Source: Halicephalobus mephisto (Eukaryota; Nematoda; Chromadorea; Rhabditida; Panagrolaimidae). Taken from it: DNA of 64,000 bases. Under the pieces are notes generated by a model. That model was not told the DNA's origin. It saw only the letters and a program-made list of their open reading frames with translations, and made no database searches. The stretch lies in contig SWDT01000134.1 in assembly GCA_009193035.1 (NCBI GenBank), forward strand, positions 62,001 through 126,000, read 5' to 3'. This document shows positions 38,198 to 48,847 of this stretch, in pieces (the stretch's first letter is position 1; the number at the start of each line of letters is the position of its first letter). The position numbers and the translations under genes are program-made.

Positions 38198-39199
38198 TTA
38201 ACGATTAATCTTCTTTAAATATATCTTATAGAGCCAATTCTTAAAAATGACGTAGAAGAATCTCTGAATATGGTAAGAACCACAAGCATGAACAATAGCT
38301 TGGAAGATACCACCACAGGGCAAATAAAGGAACAAGATAAAACTCTCAAGATAACTATTTGGATTAGGAATGATATCTCCAAATCCGATAAATGCAGAAG
38401 TGTAGTAATCAAAATATATAGACTCAATGGTCCCGAAATTCTCTAGAAATCCGTTAAACATAACCAATCCGACAATGTGGAAGACACAGAGATACTTCAA
38501 CGCAGAAAAAAGAGAAAAAGGAACAACTTTTTCCTTTCTCCCGGGAGTATGACGTATTGCAGCGGAGTTCAGAATCCAATCTGGAACGTAGACGTTGTAG
38601 AGAGCTTTCCCAATCCTTGTGAGTGTTGTATGACACAATGGGACTCCAATAATGGCGTAGAGGATGCAAAATAACTGACTTGAGGCAGCGGTGAGTGGAA
38701 AATTACCCCATCCGATCGTCAAACACGTCTGGAGGGGTAACATGAAAGCTGTGAAGAAAGTTTTGTTTCTCATATTAGAGTCTATCTCTTGGAAGATGAC
38801 TGTGCCTATAAGTAAATAGGAGAAAAAACAGCAGACAGCGAAAAGAAAAGTGAAGATTTGAGCAGTACGACAAGGTTTCATGGAAAGAGTCCCCAGGGGA
38901 TCAATTGCATCGATATTTGTGTTGTTTAATTGACTGCTTCCGGACTGGGGTTGTTCAACAGATACAATATTGCTGCTAATAGATAAAGCTCTGTAGTATC
39001 CTTTGCCTTGGAGTCTTTGGCGATGGGCGTCGATCTCATCAATAAGAGCTTTGAGTTCATCATCGTTGAGTTCATTTGCTCGAGTTTTTAGGTCTTTCAT
39101 AATAACTGGCAAACTTGATTTCTTCATATCCGACAGGATTTTCAGTGGAATCTGGGACCTGGGCCAAGTCACGTTGGATTTGGAGAAATTGTCCATCAT
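38198..39199 (-). CDS. Two-pore-domain (K2P/TWK) potassium channel with atypical filter
   Basis: Single-exon gene of 333 aa, starting at ATG 39199 immediately after a TTTTCAG acceptor, as expected for SL trans-splicing. Seen: a polar N terminus of about 110 residues, TM1 (IFTFLFAVCCFFSYLLIGTV), extracellular NKT, pore 1 with TIGWG (161-165), TM2 (LFCILYAIIGVPL), TM3 (LKYLCVFHIVGLVMFNG), pore 2 with FIGFG followed by DIIP (270-274), and TM4 with the LPCGGI segment. This is the K2P layout. K2P filters normally read T-I-G-Y-G in pore 1 and T-I-G-F-G in pore 2; here the pore-1 Tyr is Trp and the pore-2 Thr is Phe. Whether it conducts, or only assembles with another subunit, cannot be read from sequence. 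The C-terminal tail is very short. It is divergent from the flavin monooxygenase gene. Confidence 0.85.
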   Translation of the reverse strand: MMDNFSKSNVTWPRSQIPLKILSDMKKSSLPVIMKDLKTRANELNDDELKALIDEIDAHRQRLQGKGYYRALSISSNIVSVEQPQSGSSQLNNTNIDAIDPLGTLSMKPCRTAQIFTFLFAVCCFFSYLLIGTVIFQEIDSNMRNKTFFTAFMLPLQTCLTIGWGNFPLTAASSQLFCILYAIIGVPLCHTTLTRIGKALYNVYVPDWILNSAAIRHTPGRKEKVVPFSLFSALKYLCVFHIVGLVMFNGFLENFGTIESIYFDYYTSAFIGFGDIIPNPNSYLESFILFLYLPCGGIFQAIVHACGSYHIQRFFYVIFKNWLYKIYLKKINR

Positions 39200-39820
39200 T
39201 TCTGAAAATGGAGAATCATTTTTTGGAAATTTTCACAAAATTAATCAAAATACGCAAAGGCAGGGGAAATAAAAATTAACAGAGGAGTTTCCTTTTATGG
39301 AATTACGATCAAAAGTTAGATCGCAATAAAATTTTCCCTTCATTTTGGTTCAATGTCGCAATGGGGATTTTTCCTACTAAGGGTACATCAATCTTCATTT
39401 TTATTATTCCCGTTTATGAATCTTCTTTTAACTTTTTTAAAATTCATGATTTTAAATTTCTCAATGGGTTCTTCATTTTCCATGTAAATTATTTTGGATG
39501 ATTTGCAAGAATTAAACATTTTCAATATTCTGATGATTGATCTGCTTGCCAAACATCAGAAACCTAGTTTGAAAGCATAAAGCTCCCTATCATGAGATCC
39601 TTTTTGATAGATTTTTATCGCTATTCTGCAGAACATTATCAGGTTGAAAATAAAAGGCTATTTTCCAGTTATTATGGCAAAGAAATTGGAATCATTAAAT
39701 GTAGGTTGCTTGGCAAGAGTGTTAATCAATAATAGTTTGTTTGTCTGTCAAACAAATAATGACTGCAATCGTGTATAAAATTGAACACAAAAGTCTTTTA
39801 TTTATTGTTTTTAGTCCACC
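39200..39820. promoter_or_regulatory. Bidirectional region between the K2P channel and FMO genes
   Basis: A 620 bp divergent intergenic region. A TATAAAA lies at 39774-39780, about 40 bp before the FMO start codon, and a TTTTTAG acceptor-like site at 39809-39814 precedes TCCACCATGG. A small inverted repeat TTTGTTT (39736-39742) / AAACAAA (39750-39756) sits just upstream of the TATA. Confidence 0.45.
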
Positions 39821-41548
39821 ATGGCTGACGGTTCTAGAAGAAGAGTAGCTATCATAGGAGCTGGAGCTTCCGGTTTGCCTGCCATCCGCCATGCCTTGTT
39901 GTACGGTATTGAGCCTGTTTGCTTCGAGCTTACTGAGGACATCGGAGGATTATGGAGATATAAGGAGGGAACAAGGAATATCAATGGAATTCATTGTGAG
40001 GATTTTTGCTTTTGATTAGTTATATTTATTCTTTGCTCAATTATAGTATCCTCCGTGATGAAATCTACAGTCATCAATAGTTCGAAGGAAATGGGAGCTT
40101 ATTCGGACTTTATTCCAGCTCCAGAAGCTCCGAACTACATGCACAATACAGAATTATTCAAGTACTTTGAGAACTACACTGATCATTACAACTTAAGGCC
40201 TTATATCAGGTTCAATCATTGTGTGACGAAAATTGAACGAGCGGACGACTACAGCCAGACAGGAAGATGGAAGGTTACTTTTCTCGATAAAGAGAAAAAC
40301 GAATTGACGGAGATTTTCGACGGGGTACTCTTGGCCAACGGCCATCACGCCATTCCCAATATCCCTGATCCTTGGCCTGGACAAGAGAAGTTCAAGGGAA
40401 GGATTATTCATTCACACGATTATCATGACCATAAGGGCTTTGAAGACAAAGTTGTTGCTGTTGTGGGGATTGGAAACTCCGGAGGAGATATCTGTGTCGA
40501 ATTAAGCAGAGTATGCAAGCAAGTTTACCTAGTGACTAGAAGAGGCACTTGGCTACGAAGACGATTAGTCAATGGAGGATTCCCTGGAGATGGATTAGTT
40601 ACGAGATTCACCTTGTCTATAACCCACAAAATTTTCCCTCTTTCTTACAGAAATCGGAAATCAGAAGAAACCTTGTCATTGTGGTTTAATCACGACATCT
40701 ACGGATTGAAACCAAAGTTTTCAGTTATGGCAGCCCATCCAACTGTCAACGACGAACTTCCGAATAGACTCGCCAATGGTACTGTCAAAGTCAAGCCGAA
40801 CATCAAGGAGTTCACCGAAAATGGTCTCATTTTCGAAGATGGAAGTGCTGTTGATCACGTGGATGAAATCGTTCTCTCTACAGGATACTGGTTTGAATTT
40901 CCACTTGTCGAGGACGGCAAATTGATTCCAGTGAAGCAAAATGTAGCAGACTTGTTCATGAACATGTACTCCCCCGACCTCTCAGACCACAATTCCCTAG
41001 CTATTCTTGGTCTAATCCAGCCTCTCGGATCAATCATGCCGATTTCAGAGCTTCAATCAAGAGTCTTTTACAATGTCATGACAGGGAACTCCAAACTTCC
41101 GGACAAAGAAAACATGTTGAAGGAAATTGCGCATAGAAGGAAACTTCTCCGTCAGAGATACGTAGAATCCCCGAGACACACCATCCAAGTCGACCACATG
41201 GCTTTCATGGACGAACTTGCGGATCTTATTGGTTGTAAACCAAGTTTCTTCAAAGTTTTCTTCAAAGATCCGTCCTTGGCTTGGAAAATTTACTCAACAC
41301 CTCCAATTGCTGCTACATACAGAGTTGTTGGACCTCATCCATGGGAAGGGGCAAAAGATGCCATCGTAAATCTGCAGACGAGAGTTCTTGCTGGAATGTC
41401 TCCAACAGGACAACCGATCTTCCCGCAACCAAAAAAGAAAGGATTCCCTTGGTTAACTGTAGGAATTATCTTGATAGGAACAGCAGTGTTAGTAAAGAAG
41501 TATGAAGTAGAAGTTTTAGATTTGATCAAGAAAATTCACACTTTTTAA
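39821..41548 (+). CDS. Flavin-containing monooxygenase
   Basis: Two exons, 39821-39995 and 40047-41548, joined in phase through a 51 bp intron, giving 558 aa, slightly longer than animal FMOs. The enzyme uses FAD, NADPH and oxygen to oxidise soft nucleophiles (N, S) and sits on the ER membrane. Seen: FAD-binding GAGASG at 13-18; EDIGGLWRY after it; INSSKEM; the FMO identifying sequence FxGxxxHxxxY as [11 protein letters not shown] (from 174); NADPH-binding GIGNSGGD (from 199); the LSTGY motif; and a C-terminal hydrophobic anchor ([16 protein letters not shown]). All key motifs are intact. It belongs to the nematode fmo genes, but which C. elegans member is closest is not decided. A TATA box and a probable trans-splice site lie just upstream. 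Confidence 0.95.
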
Positions 41549-42250
41549 TTACTGTTTTGTTGTTAAAACTAAAAATATGTTAGGTAAAAGATATTTTAAT
41601 TAAACCACTCTTTTTGAAACACATTGAATATCATTTGGAAGTTGTTCAAATATGGATTCAGAATTTATCATTTTCATTGAACGTCCTTCTGTCATGTAGA
41701 AATTGAAAAAATCTCATATCTGAACACCAACAAAGTATATTACTTTTATAATTCGTTTTTGGACACACTCTTTCTTAGTTTTAATTTCATCAATTTCAAT
41801 AATTTGTTTTTAGGCATTTTGACAAACTTTGATCTTATTACGCTTTCATAATCGATTTTATGAAAAATTATCTGGAACTACGTCAAAATCCAATTTTAAT
41901 AGTTCTCACAAACTTGTGGTTGTTAAAGAATATCTCACCACAGAAAATGTGAAATACAAATCCCAAGTCAGAAGTTGTAGAGATATAACTTGATATATCT
42001 TTTTCAACAAACTAACTTAGCACGAGTTCGTTCATTTGTTGGAAAATAAAGTTTCAGGTGTAAAATCCATACATCTGTTTTTACCACAAAACCTAATTAC
42101 ACATTAAAGCATGCTACATAGTGTAACATCAAAATTTGTTTTTCAGAATTATATATTTGAACTGTTATTAACTTTCGAACGGAATTAAAAGTTCGGCATT
42201 TGTCGAAAATCGTAATTTCAGCAACACTTTCTTAATTTTACTTTCCTACA
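41549..42250. other. Intergenic region between FMO and serpentine receptor
   Basis: About 700 bp of AT-rich sequence between two genes in the same direction. It should hold the FMO 3' UTR and the receptor promoter. No repeat or RNA gene was seen. Confidence 0.5.
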
Positions 42251-43292
42251 ATGCTGATTACCGGAGATTCTACGAGTAACAACTTGTACATCCTGCTTCC
42301 GTTACTGTACATAATACCGACATATGTATTATATTTGATTGAGTTATTAGTTATGTTAATAAACAGGAAATCCATCAAATTTGGGAGTTCCTTTTTCACC
42401 ATTTACATCATCAACGCTCTCAACAACTTGGCTTGCTCGATCACCTACTATCTGATCTTCAGAGGGCTGAATGCTCCGGCTTTGATCCCGATATACTTAA
42501 TGTTCCCCAGGGAAGGTTTCGTTCCTACATTTTTCATATTCATTTTATTCTCCAGTGGAGCAATTCAAGCTATGATGGATACTGTGATATGCTTCAATAG
42601 GTTCACTGTAGTCTTCCTCAAGTCCAGACACAATTACTTTTGGTCCAAGTTCATGATCCCTATAGTCATGGTACCCTTTATTCTTGGTTGCGGTATAAAT
42701 TGGACAACGTGGTTCACCGAGGTAAAATGCCAACCGATGAATGCCAGTTTCCCAACGATGAAATACTTCTGGGGTCCTACTAATCCCAACGCTGTTTCGT
42801 TTATTAAAACACCTATTCTAACTTCTACAGTAGTCTTAATTACAGCAACAGCGTCAGTAGTGATGAACTTGTACGTTATTGCTTACATGTTTCGACAAAG
42901 ATTCTCGGGAAACCCAACCGGAACCAAAATGAACAACACTGACATTAGGTTATTTGGATTCAATTTACTGATTTTTGTTACTCAAATGATTCAACTGGCT
43001 TTACAGGTAAAATTGTAATGACATTAACTACTGATCACGAATTTTTCAGATGGTGTTTACATTTGCTGATCGAGACACCCCTCCTTATGATTTTGCCCAA
43101 AAGGTTCAGCACTTTGTGATGGACATTCACACACTGTTGCCGGCTTGGTTCCTCTTGGTAATGAGTACGAATTTTCGCTCCGCTGTTTCCGAATTCATCG
43201 GAATTAAGACTCCCAATACAGTCTTACTTAAAGTTGGTAAGATTACGGACTCTTATGGATTGTCCAAAATGACTAATAATATGGCACGTTAA
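42251..43292 (+). CDS. Serpentine chemoreceptor, Srg-superfamily-like, two exons
   Basis: Exons 42251-43006 and 43050-43292 join in phase 0 through a 43 bp intron (CAG|GTAAAA to TTTTTCAG), giving 332 aa with seven hydrophobic segments. It is a diverged paralogue of the receptor at 16406: both share the MxxxGDxT start, an IPxYxLY TM1, IPIY before TM3, a CFNRFTVVFLKS or LNRCTVITLKT end of TM3, a Trp-rich TM4, and LLPAWFLLVMS or LAPAWFLFIVN in TM7. It is probably a chemosensory GPCR. The intron lies between TM6 and TM7 and is absent from the paralogue. Family assignment (Srg versus Srv) is by eye only. Confidence 0.78.
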
Positions 43293-45181
43293 TTCCACGA
43301 TTAGTTTTGAGTGTGTTTTCTGTTTAATTTGAACAATAAAGCAGCTAACAGAGTCAAATAATCAAGAATAAAAAATATGGGGAAAGAGCAAAATAAATTT
43401 TGAGAACTCAGGGTAGTATACTACAGTAAAAGAGTCCTTTGCGTCAAAGTAAGATTGCATGTTTTGAATCTGTAATTACTAACCAACATCAAGAACATAA
43501 AATTGTGCAGAAATTACCCCTCTTGAATCGCATGACATTTGTGCTATAAATTTCGAATTTCGTTGCGTCATGAAAATTAGGAAAAACACTTCTGATTGGG
43601 TTTCTAATATTAGAATATTCCCTCATCTTACCAAGTGACTTTAGTCGGATTAGTACTAAGATATTTCTGGAGAAGAAATGCATTATAATCTGTGCAAACT
43701 TCATATAGGATCCGACACGGAAGACCAAATCATCGTTTTTGTTTCGTTATTCTCAGAATCTGATATTCGTCGGTTTTACATACTTTAATTCCGTAGTATA
43801 TTTTTCACTATTCAATAGAAGACGAATTCTGACTTGATTAATAAAACACGAAACGTGCCAGATATGTGAATTCCGTGTCTAAATTTATTTATAAATTGTG
43901 AGTTCATTAATTTTGAATTCAAACGTCACATGGTGTAAAAAATACAAAAACGTAGATATCTACTAATCTTACTACATACATACTGTAAGAAAAAACAAGT
44001 CAATCATCACTAAAAGCATAGAAATGAGAAAATATTTTCACAAACACCATAAACATTGTAAATTGTTGTTTCAGAACAAGAGTGAAGGATTTACTAGCTT
44101 CAGAGCCCTCAAAGAGGATCGTAGTTAATCATCCTTACGAAATGCTTCTCTAAGATGTTTCTGAATACATGAGGAAAATTCATTTAATCTTGAGATAGAT
44201 TTTGCGATAGTGGAATAAGTAGTTGTCTCTACTATTAAGTTATTAAATGATCCCTCAAGATTTCAAAAACCATATCATTATAAAAAGCGGAACTAGACGT
44301 TGTTTATTAAGTTTTCTCGGCATGAATCCCTAGAACTTTCTAGTCGAGATCCAAAAGTACAAATTTTGGTGTTGATGTGATTTTGTAGGGATGGAACTAT
44401 AATCATATTATTTTGGAAATTAAAAATAAGTATTGTTGCATAATTGTTTCGACGCGAATTTGCAGAATTTTGTACAGCATAAAGTGGTCTACGTGGAAAT
44501 TTTGATTTTGCGCGATGGTTATTTTGTAATTAATTTTTTTGAATTATATTCTGTGTAAATAAATCCAGAAATTTTTAAATCGAGGTCATATGGTCTATAT
44601 AGTCCTTGGTCTATCTTCTAGAGTTAATGGTTATATATGAAAGTGCTGACAAGTATTAAGGAAATCATAATTACTCCTATAATACCCCATCGAAAACAAC
44701 TTACTTTCCTTGTTTTCAGAAATAGAAAACTTTATCAAAACTTAGAGTCCGTAAATTTGCACAAACATGTTTTGTTCGACCTAATGAAATCCTACTGTAG
44801 GGATAAAACATGTGAGTTGCTGAACTAAGCCATCAAACTTGCATTATTTAGAGATTAATTCACTGTAAGTACCTTTAGATCGAAGCAACAGTTTTTCCTT
44901 CTTAATTCTCTCATTAAGCAAATGATAAAAATCCATAAAATGTATAAATCAACAATTTCACGTGACTTTGTACACTAAGCCGGAAGAGCGTTCAGAGGGA
45001 ACACGTAAACCACGTTTTACATTTCCATCATTAAAAAATTGCGCAGTTTCTTCAATGAATTAAAGATTACCTTGAAATTCAATTTCTGAAATTCTCACGG
45101 TATTTTCCCAAAAATCTTTTAATTAGTATATATACTTAAGTATATCTACTTTTTTACATATACTATTCCGTCCTCACGGGC
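43293..45181. other. Intergenic region containing repeat copy C
   Basis: About 1.9 kb without a convincing gene. Its middle (44311-44655) is a copy of the dispersed ~300 bp repeat. The last few hundred bases, including the TATATATAC run near 45127, are upstream of the Sra-type receptor and probably include its promoter. Confidence 0.5.
44311..44655 (+). repeat. Dispersed ~300 bp repeat, copy C
   Basis: Aligns by eye with copy B over almost its full length: AGTCGAGATCCAAAA, the GGAACTATAATCATATTATTTTGGAAATTAAAAAT block, TTTCGACGCGAA, TTATTTTGTAATTAATTTTTT, GGTCTATATAGTCC, and the end GGTTATATATGAAAGTGCTGA. Confidence 0.78.
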
Positions 45182-46824
45182 ATGCTTGTATCCAACGTTA
45201 TACTGTATTTCTTTCTAATTTTATTCTGTCTCCTCACGATTACAGTAGTTATCGTCACACTAATCCTTCTAAAGGTTGACAAATTTCAAAACTTGAGTAC
45301 GTACAGTTTGCTTCTTGTGTCTTTTGAAGGATCGTTGTTAGCAAACATCATTCAAGTTACACTAAGCCTCATTGACTTGATTTGTGAAGATCCATCGACA
45401 TGCATCAATTGGGAAATAAGGAATGTTGCTTCGATTATTTTCACTTATGGACAAATGATAATCAGACTATGTTGGGTGTTCATGGCAATAATAAGAACTG
45501 TAATTACTTTGAGGATAAAAAAATACTCAGCAATGTCAAAGAAATTCATCATCATTACTACACACCTGAGTGTGGTACGTTTTCGCGAGTTTACTTTTTG
45601 TAAATAAGCATATAATCCAGCTGATTGTAGTGGCGTCATAAATGACAAATATTTCCGGAGATTATTTGCTAAAAACATTACTAATCAGCTGCAACTGAAA
45701 AAATCGAATAGCCATACTATTTTATAGGTTGAAAATGAGTATTGTTACGACATTTCTTCAATAGGACTTTGCAGAATTTCTTGCAAAAGTGCTTACGTGA
45801 CAATTTCAATTTTGCGCGAAGGTTATTCCGTTATCTAAGCGATTTGAAAACCAATGTTTACAGTCGTAATCTACTTTTGAAAATCTATAAGTGTTTGAAT
45901 CGAGGTTGTATGGAGTTTATGCACTTTGTTTACCCTTGAGGGTTAATGGTTATATGTTATAATATTGACAAATACTGCAAACATTGTAATGACAAAGTAC
46001 GTCATCAAAAGCGCGCTGTTTCTAAGATTTTTGCAAACATGGATTTACAGATATTGTCAAAGTTTCTTCCTTCTTATGTAAACTTGGATAACTTCCAGAA
46101 AACCTCAATTCTTAAACATTATTCAATTTTCTTTTAGAAATTACTAATTTTCGTAACTAAAAATAAAACATTGGTTCTTTTGTTAACATAGACTTAATTA
46201 CAGCATATAATTTGTGCCTTATTCATCGTGACATTTGTCAACTTTACTGTAGTTGGTCCAGCATTACTAATACTTGACCTTGTTGGACTTTTGGTGGGTG
46301 ACATTATTGTCTACGTCTATAAGTGGGAATTTTAATATTCTAGACAGCTGTCTCGACAAAAGTTTACAATCAGAAACTACAGAAAACTCGAATAATCATA
46401 AGTTTATCTTTGGAAGACAAATTGCAAATTAAGCACAGTATTTCCGTACTCGATCAATTATGTGGAATAATGATTATAGTAATTTGTTTGGATGGAGGGT
46501 CCACAGCTTTGTTTCTGAGTTTACAATCACTGAACTTAGTTGGGGACGAAAGTACAAAGAATCTAATCATAAACCTCGTGAGTTTCTTACTGTAGCTCAT
46601 CGAACTCAAGATGCTTTTTCTAGATGCTTTCGCTTTCTAACTTCCTACAGTATGTCTTACCTATGATCTTCAGTAAGACCTTTTCAAAAAAGACTTTGTC
46701 GAACAACCCAATCGTCCGATGGGGAAAAGCTCTTTTACCGAAAAAAGTACTTTCATCTGAAAAAATGTTAAACGAGGAATTGAATCTCAATCATTTTGAT
46801 GTTTTAAAAAAAATTTGGAATTGA
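45182..46824 (+). CDS. Serpentine chemoreceptor, Sra-superfamily-like (Sra/Srab type)
   Basis: Four exons, 45182-45574, 46204-46293, 46344-46577 and 46651-46824, every junction in phase 0, giving 296 aa. Seen: TM1 (NVILYFFLILFCLLTITVVIV), LSTYSLLLVSFEGSLLANIIQV with the family-typical small-residue TM2, a CEDPSTC disulphide region, TM3 and TM4, LDLVGLL, then YNQKLQKTRIIISLSLEDKL followed by QIKHSISVLDQ, which corresponds to the conserved RYQxxEN region of Sra-type receptors. TM6/7 and a basic C-terminal tail (PIVRWGKALLPKK) follow. The exon 2/3 junction uses a 50 bp intron starting GTGGGT that removes an in-frame stop. The RYQ motif is altered, so a decaying copy is possible, although the frame is intact. 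The 630 bp first intron holds repeat copy D. Confidence 0.7.
45727..45975 (+). repeat. Dispersed ~300 bp repeat, copy D (intronic)
   Basis: Lies in the first intron of the Sra-type receptor. It shares AAAATGAGTATTGTT.CGAC, GCAGAATTT, AATTTTGCGCGA.GGTTATT, AATCGAGGT.ATATGG and GGTTAATGGTTATAT with copy C, with the 5' part missing. Confidence 0.7.
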
Positions 46825-48443
46825 AGAGCTCTTGTGAATAAAAATTCTTGTATCTATGAAAACAGAGCAAGATTTTTGAACAAGTTTAATCCTCCCCGAA
46901 AAATCTACTTTGCTCATAGATTTTGTTGTCTGAACTTCTCAACGCAGATCTTACGCGTCAAGTGTCCCGATTGCTCTTTCAACTTTTCAAGTTCGATTGT
47001 ATTTACTCATTATTTTGCAATAAACTCAGACAGAATAAGTAAGATCCGATGATGCAATAAAAGTAACGAGTTTTGAAGAATAATGTTATGTCCTTTTTAA
47101 CAATGATCCATTTGTGGATTTTGATCTTGTACTCATGATCGGATCAAAGGGATTAAGGACGAAATTGAAATGTGTCATTGTTGTATTTTGTTCCTATCTA
47201 TGGGCAATGATTTTTGAGCAACAAGACTATCACAAAATACAGAGGAATGCTGGTTTTCATTTCGCTCAAAAAGGGAATAGATCATTGATTCAACTGTCTA
47301 CTGTTTCAATAATAAAATTCGATAATATCCAGAAAATCTGAAAATAAAATGTCCCTGACGTTGTTTATCTCTCTATTGTATGAAATCCTGGGCACTGTTT
47401 GTTGTCGATGGAATATGGATAATAAAATAGTTCCTTTACAAACATTTTGAATCATATCCAATTTGCGATTTCACATGACGGTGTGAAAATGCTCCATTAT
47501 TTGGTTTTTCATAAAAAAATCTATTATTTTGTTAGTCGGTATAACAATAGGATCAAAAGTAAAGTCTTAAAATGACGAATTATAAAGATTCAAAAGTTCA
47601 GACAGTTAAAAGTCAATTGAGAAGACGCACGGATTGAAAAGACTACTGTCATTCAAATATGAGGTGAAAAATCGGAACTACAAGAGTTCACAAGCCATTT
47701 GCTCTCGTCCTCGAAAAAGATGAACAAAAAGCCCCGACTTTTGAAAGCATGCGAGATGAGAAGTAGTACCGATCAAAGAAAAGACTATTTGTTTTGATGA
47801 CCGTAATCTCTGTAGCTTCTTTACACACTGGTCTTTTGCTCTTTAGACACTCATTGTTAGCTAATTGACCTTAGGTAAGTTTGAATTTTTACTTGTAACC
47901 ATGGTTTTGAAAAATTAATATGGTTATGACGTTTTGCTTAACAAAATTGAGATGATCACGTAATCTTAATGTTGGTTATTCTGTGGAGCATGTAGTATTT
48001 TAATTTTGACTATGTTAATATCTGTTCTAATCCTCTTCCTGGATCTTTTCTACAACAATTTTTGGATTTTCAGCAACTATAAAAAATCATTGTAATCTTT
48101 AATAGGAAAAGAATCATTTTTGTGTTTTACGTAAATCAATACAAAACATAAATTTTGTGTTCAATACTTTCCAATTGTTATTGAAGCAGAAAACTCCTTT
48201 TACTAACTGTTGAATCAACAAGTAGTAGGCTACAAAAGATTTTCGAGATCTTTGTTGTCGAACCCTACTTGATTTTATTTACAAACAATGTTAATTTACG
48301 ATGGTGATCGCAAGTAGGTGATGTCTGGTGCTTCTTAGTTCTTTTGATCGATATCAGTCTTTTCGCATGTTTATTTGCTTTGGATAATAAAGGGAAAATA
48401 GATTAAAAGTGTAATGAAACGAAAAGCGAATTAACAATAAATT

Positions 48444-48490
48444 TGGATAGTGTTTGAAGAACTCAACAATTGAGATTTTTCAAACATTAT
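48444..48490. repeat. GGATAGTGT hairpin repeat, diverged copy
   Basis: GGATAGTGTTTGAAGAACTC pairs imperfectly with the following GAGATTTTTCAAACATTATTT. A second half element, GAATAGTATTCGG, follows at about 48519-48531. Confidence 0.65.
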
Positions 48491-48805
48491 TTAAACTTTC
48501 AGTGCAGAAAGCAGTTTTGAATAGTATTCGGTGAATTACACCGTCTAAATGTTTCAGATAATCTCTAATGTCGCTACTTCCATCGTCATTTGTAAAACTT
48601 CTCCATTAATCATGAAATGCAAAATAACTATTAACAAATTATATTTCCTCAATTATACGATTCCGTTTCTCTAACTTTCGAAATATACACACGTTATTAT
48701 GCGTTCCATCAATGATGCATTACGTAGGAATTCCAGCTTCCATTCTCATTGCTATTCATTGATTAAAATTTTTGCAAGAAAAACTTCCGCATGTAGAGTT
48801 TTCGC

Positions 48806-48847
48806 ATGTCCGACGGCTACGAAAGAAGCGTATTTCTAAAACCAGAT
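48806..48847 (+). CDS. Candidate small first coding exon
   Basis: ATG followed by 14 codons (MSDGYERSVFLKPD) ending exactly at a consensus GTAAGT donor in phase 0. The next plus-strand exon that could accept it in phase is the first nuclear-receptor exon, which has a TTATTTAG acceptor right before its ATG at 54543. If so, this is an alternative distal first exon with a 5.7 kb intron. The evidence is only start codon, frame and donor; chance occurrence is quite possible. Confidence 0.25.

Noticed and set aside
46834..47341. Two short plus-strand frames after the Sra-type receptor
   Set aside because: No TM segments or receptor motifs. They lie in the 3' flank and are probably chance frames.
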